Source: Mucilaginibacter endophyticus (GTDB lineage Bacteria; Bacteroidota; Bacteroidia; Sphingobacteriales; Sphingobacteriaceae). From it: 64,000 nt of DNA. Position numbers and translations under genes: made by a program. Positions 24,668 through 34,440 of this stretch are shown piece by piece. The stretch is taken from positions 503,949 through 567,948 of the forward strand of contig NZ_QPCG01000001.1 in NCBI RefSeq assembly GCF_003351025.1, in the 5' to 3' direction. The first letter of the stretch is position 1. Each line of letters starts with the position of its first letter. The notes beneath the pieces were generated by a model, which was given only the letters and a program-made list of their open reading frames with translations, was not told where the DNA came from and did not search any database.

Positions 24668-26383
24668 ATGAACACTGAACTAACGGGTGTAATTTTCACC
24701 TACCTGCTCACCTTAGCTATCGCCATTCCCCTTGGCCGCTACATAGCTAAGGTATTTAAGGGCGAAAAAACCTGGCTTGATTTTCTTGCCCCGCTTGATC
24801 GTTTTATTTTCCGCTTCAGCGGTATCGACACCAAACGCGAAATGAACTGGAAACAGCACCTGCTGGCCCTGCTTACCATTAATAGCGTTTGGTTAATATA
24901 TGCTTTTGTTTGCTTAATGGCTCAGGGCCATTTGCCGCTTAACCCCGATGCAAACCCAGGACAGTCGGCAGATACAGCTTTTAATACCGCCATCAGCTTT
25001 TTAGTGAACTGTAACCTGCAGCACTACTCGGGCGAAAGCGGTGCTACCTACTTTACCCAACACTTTGTATTCATGTTCCTGCACTTTGTATCGGCTGCCA
25101 CAGGTATTGCCGCGCTGGTGGTGGCGTTCAGGGCCATGAAAGATAAGGTTACCGATAAGCTGGGCAACTTTTGGGAGTACTTTGTAAAATCAATCACCCG
25201 TGTGTTATTGCCAATTTCATTTGTAATAGCCGTGATCTTTGCTTTCAATGGTATCACTACCAGCTATGCAGGTAAAGACACCTTTATCAGTATGCAGGGT
25301 GATACCGTTCACGTTTCCCGCGGACCGGTTGCTCCATTGGTTGCTATTAAACACTTGGGTACTAACGGCGGTGGCTGGTTTGGCGCAAACTCTGCCCACC
25401 CAATCGAAAACCCGAACTATTTAACCAATACTGTAGAGTTGGTAGCGCAATGTATTATTCCTATCGCTTTGGTATTCGCGTTGGGTTTCTATCTCAACAA
25501 AAAGAAATTCTCCTACGTAATCTTCGGTGTGATGACGCTGGGAATGCTCATGCTACTGATCCCAACCATGAATGCCGAGCTGCATGGAAATCCGGCTATC
25601 GCTAAAATGGGCATCAGCCAGCCTACGGGTGCTATGGAAGGTAAGGAAGTAAGGTTTGGCCCAGCCAATTCAGCTTACTGGAGCATCATGACCACCATTA
25701 TTTCTACCGGTTCTGTAAACTCTATGCATGACAGCGCTATGCCGGTTTCAGGCACCATGATGATGCTGGGCATGATGATCAACTGTTTTTACGGTGGTTG
25801 CGGTGTAGGTTTCCTTAACTTCTACATCTTCATTATTGTAGCGGTATTTATTTCCGGGTTGATGGTTGGTCGTACACCAGAGTTTTTAGGCCGAAAGATT
25901 GAGGCACGGGAAATGAAGATAGCTTCACTGATAGCTTTGCTTCACCCCTTCATTATCCTGGTAGGTTTGGCCATTTCATCATACGTTGCGGTTAACGTGG
26001 CAGGTGCCGATTGGGTTGTTAAACCTTCGGCGTGGTTAAATAACCCAGGCACACATGGTTTCTCCGAAATGCTGTACGAATACACTTCATCAGCAGCCAA
26101 CAACGGTTCAGGTTTTGAAGGACTGGGCGATGGCAATATTTTCTGGAACTACACTACCGGTATCGTGATGATCCTGGGCCGGTTCTTGCCGATAATTGGT
26201 CCGCTGGCTATTGCCGGTTTGTTAGCCAACAAAAAATATATCCCTGAATCAGCCGGTACCCTAAAGAGCGATACCTCAACCTTTGGGTTGATGATCTTCG
26301 CGGTGATTGTGATCATTGCAGCGCTGTCATTCTTCCCGTCACTGGCTTTAGGTCCTATTGCTGAACATTTTTCATTAAAATAA
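24668..26383 (+). CDS. kdpA: Potassium-transporting ATPase, channel-like subunit KdpA
   Basis: A 571-residue membrane protein with about ten helices that selects and conducts K+ in the high-affinity KdpFABC pump. The four-fold repeated selectivity regions are recognisable, for example [28 protein letters not shown] and [12 protein letters not shown]. The length is typical. It is followed 2 bases later by kdpB, indicating one operon. The pump lets cells grow at very low potassium. Confidence 0.97.
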   Translation: MNTELTGVIFTYLLTLAIAIPLGRYIAKVFKGEKTWLDFLAPLDRFIFRFSGIDTKREMNWKQHLLALLTINSVWLIYAFVCLMAQGHLPLNPDANPGQSADTAFNTAISFLVNCNLQHYSGESGATYFTQHFVFMFLHFVSAATGIAALVVAFRAMKDKVTDKLGNFWEYFVKSITRVLLPISFVIAVIFAFNGITTSYAGKDTFISMQGDTVHVSRGPVAPLVAIKHLGTNGGGWFGANSAHPIENPNYLTNTVELVAQCIIPIALVFALGFYLNKKKFSYVIFGVMTLGMLMLLIPTMNAELHGNPAIAKMGISQPTGAMEGKEVRFGPANSAYWSIMTTIISTGSVNSMHDSAMPVSGTMMMLGMMINCFYGGCGVGFLNFYIFIIVAVFISGLMVGRTPEFLGRKIEAREMKIASLIALLHPFIILVGLAISSYVAVNVAGADWVVKPSAWLNNPGTHGFSEMLYEYTSSAANNGSGFEGLGDGNIFWNYTTGIVMILGRFLPIIGPLAIAGLLANKKYIPESAGTLKSDTSTFGLMIFAVIVIIAALSFFPSLALGPIAEHFSLK

Positions 26384-26385
26384 TC

Positions 26386-28416
26386 ATGAACTCAACTCAA
26401 AATACATTGTTCCAGGGCGATCAGATGAGGGATGCTTTAAAACAGTCCTTCATTAAACTAAACCCACGCGTCCTGTTCCGTAACCCGGTGATGTTCACCG
26501 TAGAGATTGGTACGGTTGTAATGCTTATTGTAAGCCTGTTTTCGCTTACTAATAAAGGCCAGGGTAGCTTTGGTTACAACTTTACCGTGTTTATCATATT
26601 ATTACTAACTGTATTGTTTGCCAACTTTGCCGAGGCCATTGCCGAAGCACGTGGTAAGGCACAGGCTGAAAGTTTGCGCAAAACCCGGGAAGAAACACCC
26701 GCCCGTTTACTGGTTAACGGTAAAGAAGAGAGGGTGATGTCATCACAGCTTAAAAAAGGCGACGTATTTATTTGCGAAACCGGTGATAACATTCCTACCG
26801 ATGGCGAGATCATTGAAGGTATCGCTACTATCGACGAATCGGCCATCACAGGCGAATCTGCCCCGGTGATCCGCGAGGCAGGTGGCGATAAATCATCAGT
26901 TACAGGTGGTACCAAGGTATTATCCGACAGGATAAAAGTGATGGTAACTACCCAGCCAGGCGAAAGCTTTCTGGATAAAATGATCGCGCTGGTAGAAGGT
27001 GCTTCCCGTCAAAAAACCCCTAACGAGATTGCCCTGACCATTCTGCTGGCAGGTTTTACATTAATCTTCGTGATTGTATGTGTTACCCTGAAGCCTTTCG
27101 GCGATTACTCTAACACGCCCATCACTATAGCCGCCTTTATATCGTTGTTTGTCTGTTTAATCCCTACCACTATCGGTGGCCTTTTATCGGCCATCGGTAT
27201 TGCCGGGATGGACAGGGCTTTACGCGCCAACGTGATCACCAAAAGCGGTAAAGCTGTTGAAACCGCGGGCGACTTAGATACTTTGCTACTGGATAAAACC
27301 GGTACCATCACTATAGGTAACCGTAAGGCCACCAATTTTTGGCCTGCAAGCGGTGTGGACGAACAGGAATTTGTAATGGCCTGCGTATTGAGTTCTTTAG
27401 CTGACGAAACCCCCGAAGGAAAATCGATAGTGGAACTTGCTGAAACAGGCGCCCATAAATTGAAAATTCATGCCCCTGCCGATTCGGTGTTCATCAAGTT
27501 TACTGCCGAAACCCGTTCAAGCGGTTTGGATACTCCGGATGGTTTGCGGATCCGTAAAGGTGCTTTCGACTCTATTCGTAACATGGCCCTGAAAGCCGGC
27601 AACCCATTTCCTGCCGATGTAGAAGAACAAGTAAAAAAGATCTCATCAAACGGTGGTACCCCATTGGTGGTTGCTAAAAACGAAAAGATCATGGGCGTTA
27701 TCGAACTGCAGGATATCATCAAAACCGGCATTGCCGAACGTTTTGAGCGCTTGCGTAAAATGGGTGTTAAAACGGTGATGGTGACTGGCGATAATCCGCT
27801 TACCGCCAAGTTTATTGCCGAAAAGGCCGGTGTAGATGATTTTATTGCCGAAGCTAAGCCGGAAGATAAAATGAACTACATTAAAAAAGAACAGCAGGGC
27901 GGTAAATTGGTAGCCATGATGGGCGACGGTACAAACGATGCCCCCGCGCTGGCCCAGGCTGATGTTGGCGTAGCCATGAACAGCGGTACACAAGCCGCCA
28001 AAGAAGCCGGTAACATGGTTGACCTTGATAACGACCCCACCAAGCTGATTGAGATTGTGGAGATAGGTAAACAGTTATTAATGACCCGTGGTACGCTCAC
28101 CACATTCAGCATCGCTAATGACGTGGCCAAATACTTCGCCATTGTACCGGCCTTGTTCATGGTATCTATGCCGGCATTAAAGGCGCTGAATATTATGGAT
28201 CTGCATAGTCCACAGTCGGCCATTCTTTCGGCGGTAATATTTAACGCCATCATTATTCCGTTGCTGATACCGTTGGCTTTGCGTGGTGTTGAATACAAGC
28301 CGATAGGTGCAAGTGCGTTGTTACGCCGTAACCTGCTTATTTATGGCTTAGGCGGTATAATTATACCTTTTATAGGTATTAAATTAATTGATTTAGCTGT
28401 TTCATTGTTCATATAA
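26386..28416 (+). CDS. kdpB: Potassium-transporting ATPase, P-type subunit KdpB
   Basis: A 676-residue P-type ATPase that hydrolyses ATP for the KdpFABC complex. The phosphorylated aspartate is in [14 protein letters not shown]. The actuator loop has [13 protein letters not shown] and the hinge has [20 protein letters not shown], all intact. The membrane region includes [14 protein letters not shown]. Length and motifs match functional KdpB. It is separated from kdpC by a 109-base gap containing an inverted repeat, which is unusual inside a kdp operon. Confidence 0.97.
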   Translation: MNSTQNTLFQGDQMRDALKQSFIKLNPRVLFRNPVMFTVEIGTVVMLIVSLFSLTNKGQGSFGYNFTVFIILLLTVLFANFAEAIAEARGKAQAESLRKTREETPARLLVNGKEERVMSSQLKKGDVFICETGDNIPTDGEIIEGIATIDESAITGESAPVIREAGGDKSSVTGGTKVLSDRIKVMVTTQPGESFLDKMIALVEGASRQKTPNEIALTILLAGFTLIFVIVCVTLKPFGDYSNTPITIAAFISLFVCLIPTTIGGLLSAIGIAGMDRALRANVITKSGKAVETAGDLDTLLLDKTGTITIGNRKATNFWPASGVDEQEFVMACVLSSLADETPEGKSIVELAETGAHKLKIHAPADSVFIKFTAETRSSGLDTPDGLRIRKGAFDSIRNMALKAGNPFPADVEEQVKKISSNGGTPLVVAKNEKIMGVIELQDIIKTGIAERFERLRKMGVKTVMVTGDNPLTAKFIAEKAGVDDFIAEAKPEDKMNYIKKEQQGGKLVAMMGDGTNDAPALAQADVGVAMNSGTQAAKEAGNMVDLDNDPTKLIEIVEIGKQLLMTRGTLTTFSIANDVAKYFAIVPALFMVSMPALKALNIMDLHSPQSAILSAVIFNAIIIPLLIPLALRGVEYKPIGASALLRRNLLIYGLGGIIIPFIGIKLIDLAVSLFI

Positions 28417-28420
28417 AAAA

Positions 28421-28506
28421 ATGAGCCGGGGACGTGGGGTATGGCTTTAAGGCGACAGATAAGCTTTAACTACCATCCGTCACAAACCCCACGTTCCCAA
28501 ACTCAT
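28421..28506. repeat. Inverted repeat between kdpB and kdpC
   Basis: GACGTGGGGT on the left (to 28440) pairs with ACCCCACGTTC on the right (from 28486), and ATGAG at 28421 with CTCAT at 28506. The unpaired middle is about 45 bases. There is no T run after it, so it is probably not a terminator, though it could alter the ratio of KdpC to KdpB. Confidence 0.65.
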
Positions 28507-28525
28507 CTCTAAAAAATTAAATAAA

Positions 28526-29092
28526 ATGAAAACATATTTGTTGCCATCCATCAAGCTAACTTTAATACTCATTGTATTAACAGCGGGCATATACCCTTTA
28601 GCTATAGCCGGTATAGGTAAATTTACTCCAGGCAAAGGCGATGGTGAAACCGTTACTTATAAAGGCCGTGTAGTTGGTTATGCCAACATTGGTCAAAAAT
28701 TTACTAAAGACGAATACTTCTGGGGCCGTCCATCAGCGGTTGACTATAATGCTGCCGGCTCAGGAGGTTCAAACAAGGGGCCTTCAAACCCTGATTACCT
28801 GAAACAGGTTGAAGGTCGTATCGACGATTTTATGAAGCATAACCCTGGCGTAACCCGCTCACAGATCCCTGCCGAACTGGTTACTGCATCGGGCAGTGGT
28901 CTGGATCCCGATCTTTCTCCTGCAGGTGCAAAAGTGCAAGTAGCACGTGTAGCTAAAGTTCGCGGACTTTCTGTAGATGCTGTAAACAAACTGGTTGATG
29001 AACAAACTGAAGGCCCGTGGTTAGGCCTGTTTGGCCCTGCTAAAGTGAATGTATTGAAGCTGAATGTGGCGCTGGATGGTTTGAAGAAATAG
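28526..29092 (+). CDS. kdpC: Potassium-transporting ATPase subunit KdpC
   Basis: A 188-residue protein with one N-terminal membrane helix and a soluble domain on the outside. Diagnostic segments are LILIVLTAGIYPLAIAGIGK, YFWGRPSAVDYNAAGSGGSN and SGSGLDPDLSPAGAKVQVAR. It helps assembly of the pump and increases ATP affinity. It ends the transport part of the operon. The sensor genes follow after 310 bases that hold two repeat elements, so they may depend on read-through or on a promoter I could not identify. Confidence 0.96.
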   Translation: MKTYLLPSIKLTLILIVLTAGIYPLAIAGIGKFTPGKGDGETVTYKGRVVGYANIGQKFTKDEYFWGRPSAVDYNAAGSGGSNKGPSNPDYLKQVEGRIDDFMKHNPGVTRSQIPAELVTASGSGLDPDLSPAGAKVQVARVAKVRGLSVDAVNKLVDEQTEGPWLGLFGPAKVNVLKLNVALDGLKK

Positions 29093-29103
29093 AAATATAA
29101 ACT

Positions 29104-29193
29104 ATGTCATTGCGAGGAGGAACGACGAAGCAATCGCACAGAAGCAAAGCCACTCTGTATAGCATGCGGTTGCTTCGTGCCTCGCAATGACAT
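29104..29193. repeat. ATGTCATTGCGAG palindromic repeat, copy 2
   Basis: It begins ATGTCATTGCGAGG and ends CTCGCAATGACAT; GAAGCAATCG inside pairs roughly with GGTTGCTTC. It occupies the first part of the 310-base gap between kdpC and kdpD. Confidence 0.85.
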
Positions 29194-29245
29194 GGTTTGA
29201 TGATTATCAACAACGAATCTAAAAGCAAAAGCGCCGGGACTGTGC

Positions 29246-29350
29246 GATTCCCCTCTTGAAAGGGGGAGGAGGGGTGTGTTATTCGTCACGCGATGAAACA
29301 CACCCCTGCAACCGCACCATTCCAGTGCTCCCCCTCTCAAGAGGGGAATT
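29246..29350. repeat. ATTCCCCTCTTGA palindromic repeat
   Basis: ATTCCCCTCTTGAAAGGGGG at the left faces CCCCCTCTCAAGAGGGGAAT at the right, and GGGGTGTGTT faces AACACACCCC near the centre. It is a relative of the element at 4782-4899. It ends about 50 bases before kdpD. Confidence 0.8.
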
Positions 29351-29402
29351 GAAAAATAAAATTGATAAATTTAAAAGTCTCCCCTTTTAAAGGGATTGCC
29401 TT

Positions 29403-30533
29403 ATGAGCGAAGAAACCAAAGAGCAGTCGGTTGAGCATTTCCTGGAGCTGATTAAAAAATCGCGCCGGGGAAAGTTTAAGGTATACATTGGCATGAGCGC
29501 GGGTGTGGGTAAAACCTACCGAATGCTGCAGGAGGCCCAGACCCTGCTGCGCAACGGTATCGACGTGAAAATTGGCTACATCGAAACCCATAACCGGAAA
29601 GAAACCCATGCCCTGCTGGAAGGCTTGCCTGTTATACCCCGCCGTAAGTTGTTTTACAAAGGGAAGGAGTTGGAGGAAATGGATTTAAAAGCCGTTATCA
29701 GCTTACGGCCCGAGGTGGTTATAGTTGATGAATTGGCCCATACCAATATTGAAGGCAGCAGTAATGAAAAACGCTGGCAGGATGTGATGGAGATCCTGAA
29801 CGCCGGTATCAACGTGATCAGCGCGGTAAACATCCAGCATATGGAAAGCCTTAATGAAGAGGTGCAGCGGATAACCGGAGCTACCATCAATGAGCGGGTA
29901 CCGGATAAAGTGCTGCAACTGGCCGATGAGGTGGTAAACATCGATTTGACGGCCGATGAACTGATTGAGCGCCTGAAAGAAGGCAAGATCTATGATGAAA
30001 AAAAAATCCCTACCGCGCTGAGTAACTTTTTCCAGGCGGAGCGGATATTGCAATTACGTGAGCTGGCCCTGCGCGAGGTGGCTCACCAGGTTGAGCGGAA
30101 GATTGACATTGAAGTGCCTAAAACCATTAAGTTGCGGCCGGAACTATTTTTAGCCTGTATCAGCACCAATGATGAGTCGGCTAAGGTCATTATCCGTAAA
30201 ACGGCAAGGTTGTCGTCATATTATCGCTCAAAATGGTACTTGCTGTATGTGCAAACCTCGCGCGAGAGCAGCGATAAGATTAACTTAGCCGCGCAAAGGC
30301 ACCTTATCAATAATATGAAGCTGGCCACGCAGCTGGGCGGCGAGGTGCTGAAAGTAAAAGACGATAATGTGGCCCGCACCATTTGGGAAACGGCCGAAAA
30401 ATATGATATCACCACGATTTGCATCGGCAAGCCGCGGTTTAAATTTTACCAGCTTATTATGAAAACAGCCGTGTTTACACAGCTACTAAATAAAATGTCC
30501 AAAACTGATATTGACCTTGTAATACTCTCATAG
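29403..30533 (+). CDS. kdpD: Stand-alone KdpD sensor domain
   Basis: A 376-residue cytoplasmic protein that corresponds only to the N-terminal half of classical KdpD. It has the KdpD nucleotide-binding domain, with Walker A GMSAGVGKT and Walker B-like VVIVDELAH, then a universal-stress-protein-like domain (about residues 250-376). The membrane helices and the kinase core of classical KdpD are missing. Instead a separate kinase gene starts 2 bases after the stop. The protein probably senses ATP, c-di-AMP or K+ state and passes this to that kinase, which is inference. There is no sign of a frameshift joining the two. Confidence 0.9.
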   Translation: MSEETKEQSVEHFLELIKKSRRGKFKVYIGMSAGVGKTYRMLQEAQTLLRNGIDVKIGYIETHNRKETHALLEGLPVIPRRKLFYKGKELEEMDLKAVISLRPEVVIVDELAHTNIEGSSNEKRWQDVMEILNAGINVISAVNIQHMESLNEEVQRITGATINERVPDKVLQLADEVVNIDLTADELIERLKEGKIYDEKKIPTALSNFFQAERILQLRELALREVAHQVERKIDIEVPKTIKLRPELFLACISTNDESAKVIIRKTARLSSYYRSKWYLLYVQTSRESSDKINLAAQRHLINNMKLATQLGGEVLKVKDDNVARTIWETAEKYDITTICIGKPRFKFYQLIMKTAVFTQLLNKMSKTDIDLVILS

Positions 30534-30535
30534 CC

Positions 30536-32257
30536 ATGACAATTAAAAATAAACTCCGGGCAGGGATAGGCTTCCTGTTTACATTGGCATTAATTTGCTG
30601 CGGAATGTCGATATATTTCCTTAACCAGCTCTCTTCAGACGCGGGCGCGATATTGAAAGATAACTACAAAAGTGTGCAGTATGCTCAAAATGTACTAACA
30701 GCTTTGGATTTACATAGCGGTAATTTTACTCTGCAACAAGTAAAAACTATTGATCAGAATATGATCATGCAGCAACGTAATGTTACCGAAGTTGGTGAGC
30801 AGCAACTTACCGATTCGGCAAGCACCGTTTATGAAAGGCTTAAGCATTCCGATAATATAGAAACCGTACAAAACCAGCTGAGAAGCAAGCTACATCAATA
30901 TTTGTATGGCATCATGAAGCTTAACATGGATGCTATATCCAGGAAGAATGATGTGGCTAATGCCACTTCAAAACGAGGATCTTTACTGGTAGCATTTTTG
31001 GGTGCTTTCTTGTTTCTGGTAGCCTTTAGCTTCGCGGTTAATTTCCCGGGTTACATTGCTAATCCTATCAAGGAGCTTACAGTAAGGATAAAAGAGGTAT
31101 CAAATAAAAATTATCATCAGCAGATCCACTTTGAATCTAACGACGAATTTGGGGAACTGGGAGAGGCTTTTAATAACATGACCCGTAAGCTTGACGAATT
31201 TGAGAACAGTAACCTGGCCAGTATCCTGTTTGAGAAAAGGAGGATTGAAACCATCATTAACTCTATGCAGGATGCTATCATTGGTTTGGATGAGAAACAG
31301 GTGATCATATTTGCCAACCAGGTGGCCTGTAACCTGATTGGTATGAAAGCCAGTCAACTTAATGGTGAATATGCACCTGACATTGCTTTAGAGAACGACC
31401 TGATGCGGAAACTGCTGGTGAACGATCAGGCCAAGCTGCGCATCTTTGCCGATAATCATGAGGGTTTCTACTCACGCGAGTCATTATCGGTAAGCAGTAA
31501 GGATAAAGTAATAGGGAAGGTGATCATCCTGAAAAATATTACCGAATATCAGCAACTGGATGAGGCTAAAACCAATTTTATTGCAACCATATCGCACGAA
31601 TTAAAAACGCCGATATCATCTATAAAAATGAGCCTAAAACTACTGGAAGATGAACGCATTGGCGAGGTAAACTCCGAACAGCGCCAGTTGATCAGCAATA
31701 TTGATGATGATACCCGCCGCTTGCTGCTCATTACGGGTGAACTGTTGGATATGGCCCAGGTTGAAACCGGAAAGCTGCAACTCAACTTCGGCAGTACGCA
31801 CCCGCAAAATATTGTGGATTACGCTGTGAAAGCCATTAAGTTTATTGCAGATCAGAAGCATGTTGAGATTAAAGTGAAATGTGATGAAAGTTTGCCCAAA
31901 GTGCATGCCGATCTGGATAAAACTACCTGGGTGCTCATTAACCTGCTCTCAAACGCCATAAAATACAGTCATGAAAAATCGACTGTAGAATTGGTGGTTA
32001 AAAAGCATAAAAACGATGAAATAGAGTTTTCAGTAACAGACCACGGCAAAGGTATTGAAGATCAATATCTGCCCCGGTTGTTCGAGCGCTATTTTAAAGT
32101 GCCTAACACCACATCTGAGCAGGGCGGAACAGGTTTAGGCCTTGCCATTGCCAAAGATTTTATTGAGGCCCAGGCCGGCAAGATCAGTGTAGATAGCGAA
32201 ATAGGATCGGGCAGTACATTTTATTTTACATTGAAGAGAGCGATAGCTGCAGCTTGA
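30536..32257 (+). CDS. HAMP/PAS sensor histidine kinase of the kdp locus
   Basis: A 573-residue membrane kinase. One helix lies near the N terminus (GFLFTLALICCGMSIYFL) and another at about 150-170, enclosing a periplasmic domain of about 120 residues. HAMP follows, then PAS (about 235-340) and the kinase core. The phosphorylated histidine is in FIATISHELKTPISSIK; the ATP site shows LLSNAIKYSHE, VTDHGKGI and GGTGLGLAIAKDF. It begins 2 bases after kdpD, in the position of the KdpD kinase half, but its sensing domains differ. It likely phosphorylates the NtrC-type regulator upstream. Confidence 0.93.
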   Translation: MTIKNKLRAGIGFLFTLALICCGMSIYFLNQLSSDAGAILKDNYKSVQYAQNVLTALDLHSGNFTLQQVKTIDQNMIMQQRNVTEVGEQQLTDSASTVYERLKHSDNIETVQNQLRSKLHQYLYGIMKLNMDAISRKNDVANATSKRGSLLVAFLGAFLFLVAFSFAVNFPGYIANPIKELTVRIKEVSNKNYHQQIHFESNDEFGELGEAFNNMTRKLDEFENSNLASILFEKRRIETIINSMQDAIIGLDEKQVIIFANQVACNLIGMKASQLNGEYAPDIALENDLMRKLLVNDQAKLRIFADNHEGFYSRESLSVSSKDKVIGKVIILKNITEYQQLDEAKTNFIATISHELKTPISSIKMSLKLLEDERIGEVNSEQRQLISNIDDDTRRLLLITGELLDMAQVETGKLQLNFGSTHPQNIVDYAVKAIKFIADQKHVEIKVKCDESLPKVHADLDKTTWVLINLLSNAIKYSHEKSTVELVVKKHKNDEIEFSVTDHGKGIEDQYLPRLFERYFKVPNTTSEQGGTGLGLAIAKDFIEAQAGKISVDSEIGSGSTFYFTLKRAIAAA

Positions 32258-32266
32258 TTTGTATCC

Positions 32267-32284
32267 GGTCGTGGGGACACGATC
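32267..32284. repeat. GTG-GGGA-CAC hairpin
   Basis: GGTCGTG-GGGA-CACGATC has a 7-base stem with one G-T pair and the same tip as the hairpins at 11171-11244. Confidence 0.6.
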
Positions 32285-32337
32285 TTGGGGTGAGTGTATT
32301 CACAACCGCTGTCCCTTATTTAATTTAATTTTTCCCG

Positions 32338-32367
32338 GTGGTTGTGTCCTCACAACCGCCTTTTTTA
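32338..32367 (+). terminator. Terminator after the kdp kinase, GTG-TCCT-CAC type
   Basis: GGTTGTG-TCCT-CACAACC (32340-32357), preceded by GT and followed by GCC and six T, forms a plausible Rho-independent terminator. It is also a member of the GTG-tetraloop-CAC hairpin family. Confidence 0.7.
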
Positions 32368-32419
32368 TTAAAATTCAATTTTATTCCTTCCATCAAGCCT
32401 AATCCATTATTTTTAGGCC

Positions 32420-32980
32420 ATGCATCACCCTGAAGATAATCCCTGGAAAATAACCTCCGAACAAAATATTTATGATAATCCCTGGATCAATGTTACCGAA
32501 TACCAGGTTATTAATCCCGCCGGTAATCCCGGTATTTATGGCAAGGTTCATTATAAAAATTTAGCTATAGGCGTTTTACCTTTAGATGAAGAGCTGAACA
32601 CTTACCTTGTGGGGCAGTACCGTTTTCCGTTAAACCAGTATAGCTGGGAAATGCCGGAAGGTGGTGGTCCGGAAGGTACTGATCCACTTGAATCGGCCAA
32701 ACGAGAATTGCTGGAAGAAACAGGTTTAAAAGCATCCCAATGGACAGAGATTCAACGCCTGCACCTCAGCAATTCGGTAAGTGACGAGTTGAGTATATTA
32801 TACCTGGCACGTGGTCTTGAACAATTTGAGGCCGAACCCGAGGAAACCGAGCAGCTTATCATAAAAAAAGTACCCTTTGCCGATATGTACCGCATGGTTT
32901 GTGATGGCGAAATTACCGATGCCATGACGGTTGCAGCGGTGCTCAAAGTACAGCTGCTCCTCACAGAAAACCGTTTGTAA
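32420..32980 (+). CDS. Nudix hydrolase (ADP-ribose pyrophosphatase-like)
   Basis: A 186-residue enzyme with the Nudix fold. The box reads GGGPEGTDPLESAKRELLEE followed by TGL. The core RELLEETGL is intact, but the earlier glutamate seen in many ADP-ribose hydrolases (as GEDP) is threonine here (GTDP). The preceding LPLDEELNTYLVGQYRFPL matches the ADP-ribose pyrophosphatase group. It should cleave nucleoside diphosphate derivatives with Mg2+. The exact substrate is unknown. It is followed 39 bases later by plsC on the same strand. Confidence 0.9.
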   Translation: MHHPEDNPWKITSEQNIYDNPWINVTEYQVINPAGNPGIYGKVHYKNLAIGVLPLDEELNTYLVGQYRFPLNQYSWEMPEGGGPEGTDPLESAKRELLEETGLKASQWTEIQRLHLSNSVSDELSILYLARGLEQFEAEPEETEQLIIKKVPFADMYRMVCDGEITDAMTVAAVLKVQLLLTENRL

Positions 32981-33019
32981 ATTACCGCTTTGTTTAAAAA
33001 AATATAACTTTGCCCACTG

Positions 33020-33751
33020 ATGAAAAAGTTATTAGGCTTTATTTTAACACCGCTAACCGCCATTGCATTTTCCCTGTGTTTAGTTATATTTCATCCTTTA
33101 CAGTGGATCAGTTTCCGTGTGTTTGGCTACACCGCACATAAAAAGGTTGTTGATATACTAAACCTGTTCCTGTTAAGGACCTTTTATTTACTCGGCGATA
33201 CCGTAGCTTTTATCAATGAGCAAAATTTGCCGGTAGGGCGCCCGATCATATTTCTGGCCAACCACCAGAGTTTGCTTGATATTCCCCCGCTTATCTATTA
33301 TCTGCGTAAATATCACGCCAAATTTATTTCTAAGATTGAGCTTACTAAAAATATCCCCTCTATCAGCTATAACCTGAAACATGGTGGAGGCGCTAACATT
33401 GACAGGAAAGACCAGCGGCAAGCTATGACCGAATTAATGAAGTTGGGCGCAAGGATGAAGGAAAATAATTGGTCGGCAGTGATATTTCCTGAGGGTACCC
33501 GTTCAAAAGACGGTACGGTTAAAACATTTCACTCGGCAGGTATTGCCGCTATCCTAAAAAAATGTCCCGACGCCTTGCTTGTTCCAATTGCAATAAATAA
33601 TGCCTGGAAGGTTATGAAGTACGGCTACTTTCCTCTTAATACTTTTACCGCAGTAACCTGGACGGTGTTGGAGCCCATTGAACCCGGCAAAACTCCAGTA
33701 GCTGAACTGGTACTTGAGGCTGAGAATCGGATTAAAACTGCGTTAGCTTGA
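33020..33751 (+). CDS. plsC: 1-acyl-sn-glycerol-3-phosphate acyltransferase
   Basis: A 243-residue membrane enzyme that makes phosphatidic acid, a step in phospholipid synthesis. The two key motifs are the catalytic NHQSLLD (HX4D) and the substrate-binding FPEGTRS. A hydrophobic N-terminal helix anchors it. A TAACTTTG box at 33005-33012 is 7 bases before the ATG. The upstream Nudix gene is probably a separate unit because of this box. Confidence 0.92.
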   Translation: MKKLLGFILTPLTAIAFSLCLVIFHPLQWISFRVFGYTAHKKVVDILNLFLLRTFYLLGDTVAFINEQNLPVGRPIIFLANHQSLLDIPPLIYYLRKYHAKFISKIELTKNIPSISYNLKHGGGANIDRKDQRQAMTELMKLGARMKENNWSAVIFPEGTRSKDGTVKTFHSAGIAAILKKCPDALLVPIAINNAWKVMKYGYFPLNTFTAVTWTVLEPIEPGKTPVAELVLEAENRIKTALA

Positions 33752-33765
33752 TTTAAATAAAAACC

Positions 33766-33833
33766 ATGTCATTGTGGCAATCGCACAGAGCGGTCGCGCC
33801 TCCGTGCGATTGCTTCGTGCCTCGCAATGACAT
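33766..33833. repeat. ATGTCATTG palindromic repeat, copy 3
   Basis: A shorter copy between convergent genes: ATGTCATTGTGGCAATCGCAC faces GTGCGATTGCTTCG and CAATGACAT. Confidence 0.85.
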
Positions 33834-33869
33834 GTTGGTTATGGGTTTAATATCAATAGCTTGTTAAAA

Positions 33870-34265
33870 CTAACCCTTGTAGCTTTCCTCGCTCACTTGC
33901 TCCATCCAGTCAACCGGCGAACCGTTTAATTTTTCCTGTATAGCTATGTGGCTCATGGCAGTGGTATCGGTGGCGCCGTGCCAATGCTTTTCGTTCGGCA
34001 GGAAATAAACTACATCTCCCTGGTAAATATTTTGTTTAGCATCGCCTTCGCGCTGTACCCATCCTGCACCGGCAGTAACAATTAATGTTTGCCCAAATGG
34101 GTGAGTATGCCAGGCCGTACGGGCACCCGGTTCAAAGGTAACCAAAGCCATAGCCACGCGTGAAGGTTCTGGCGGGCTCATCAGCGGATCGATACGTACT
34201 GAACCGGTAAAATATTCGGCCGGGCCTTTGCCTGATGCCTGCGAGCCGTTTCGTTTAATTTCCAT
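33870..34265 (-). CDS. Cupin-domain protein (mandelonitrile lyase-like)
   Basis: A 131-residue single-domain cupin. Metal-binding residues are in [20 protein letters not shown] (two His and a Gln) and in [11 protein letters not shown] (third His). It resembles the (R)-mandelonitrile lyase-like and carboxymuconolactone-associated cupins common in soil bacteria. The substrate is not known. It is a single gene, divergent from the monooxygenase gene. Confidence 0.85.
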   Translation of the reverse strand: MEIKRNGSQASGKGPAEYFTGSVRIDPLMSPPEPSRVAMALVTFEPGARTAWHTHPFGQTLIVTAGAGWVQREGDAKQNIYQGDVVYFLPNEKHWHGATDTTAMSHIAIQEKLNGSPVDWMEQVSEESYKG

Positions 34266-34440
34266 AGTGTTGTTTTATAGTTGTTGTTAAACAGATCAAA
34301 ATTACAGCTTATGATTTTGTTTGCCGGGCTAAACAGTGATAATGGTAAATAAAACAGTAATTGGTATAATATAGTGCATGAAAAATATCGGCATATTTGA
34401 ATATACATCCCTGCTACCCATTTATTCAAACCAACTCAAA

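Noticed and set aside
27876..28298. Minus-strand frame within kdpB
   Set aside because: It is the complement of strongly conserved P-type ATPase sequence; no supporting start or motif.
29403..32257. kdpD as a gene broken by frameshift into two pieces
   Set aside because: The second protein has its own membrane, HAMP and PAS domains, unlike the classical KdpD second half, so it is an independent gene and not a fragment.
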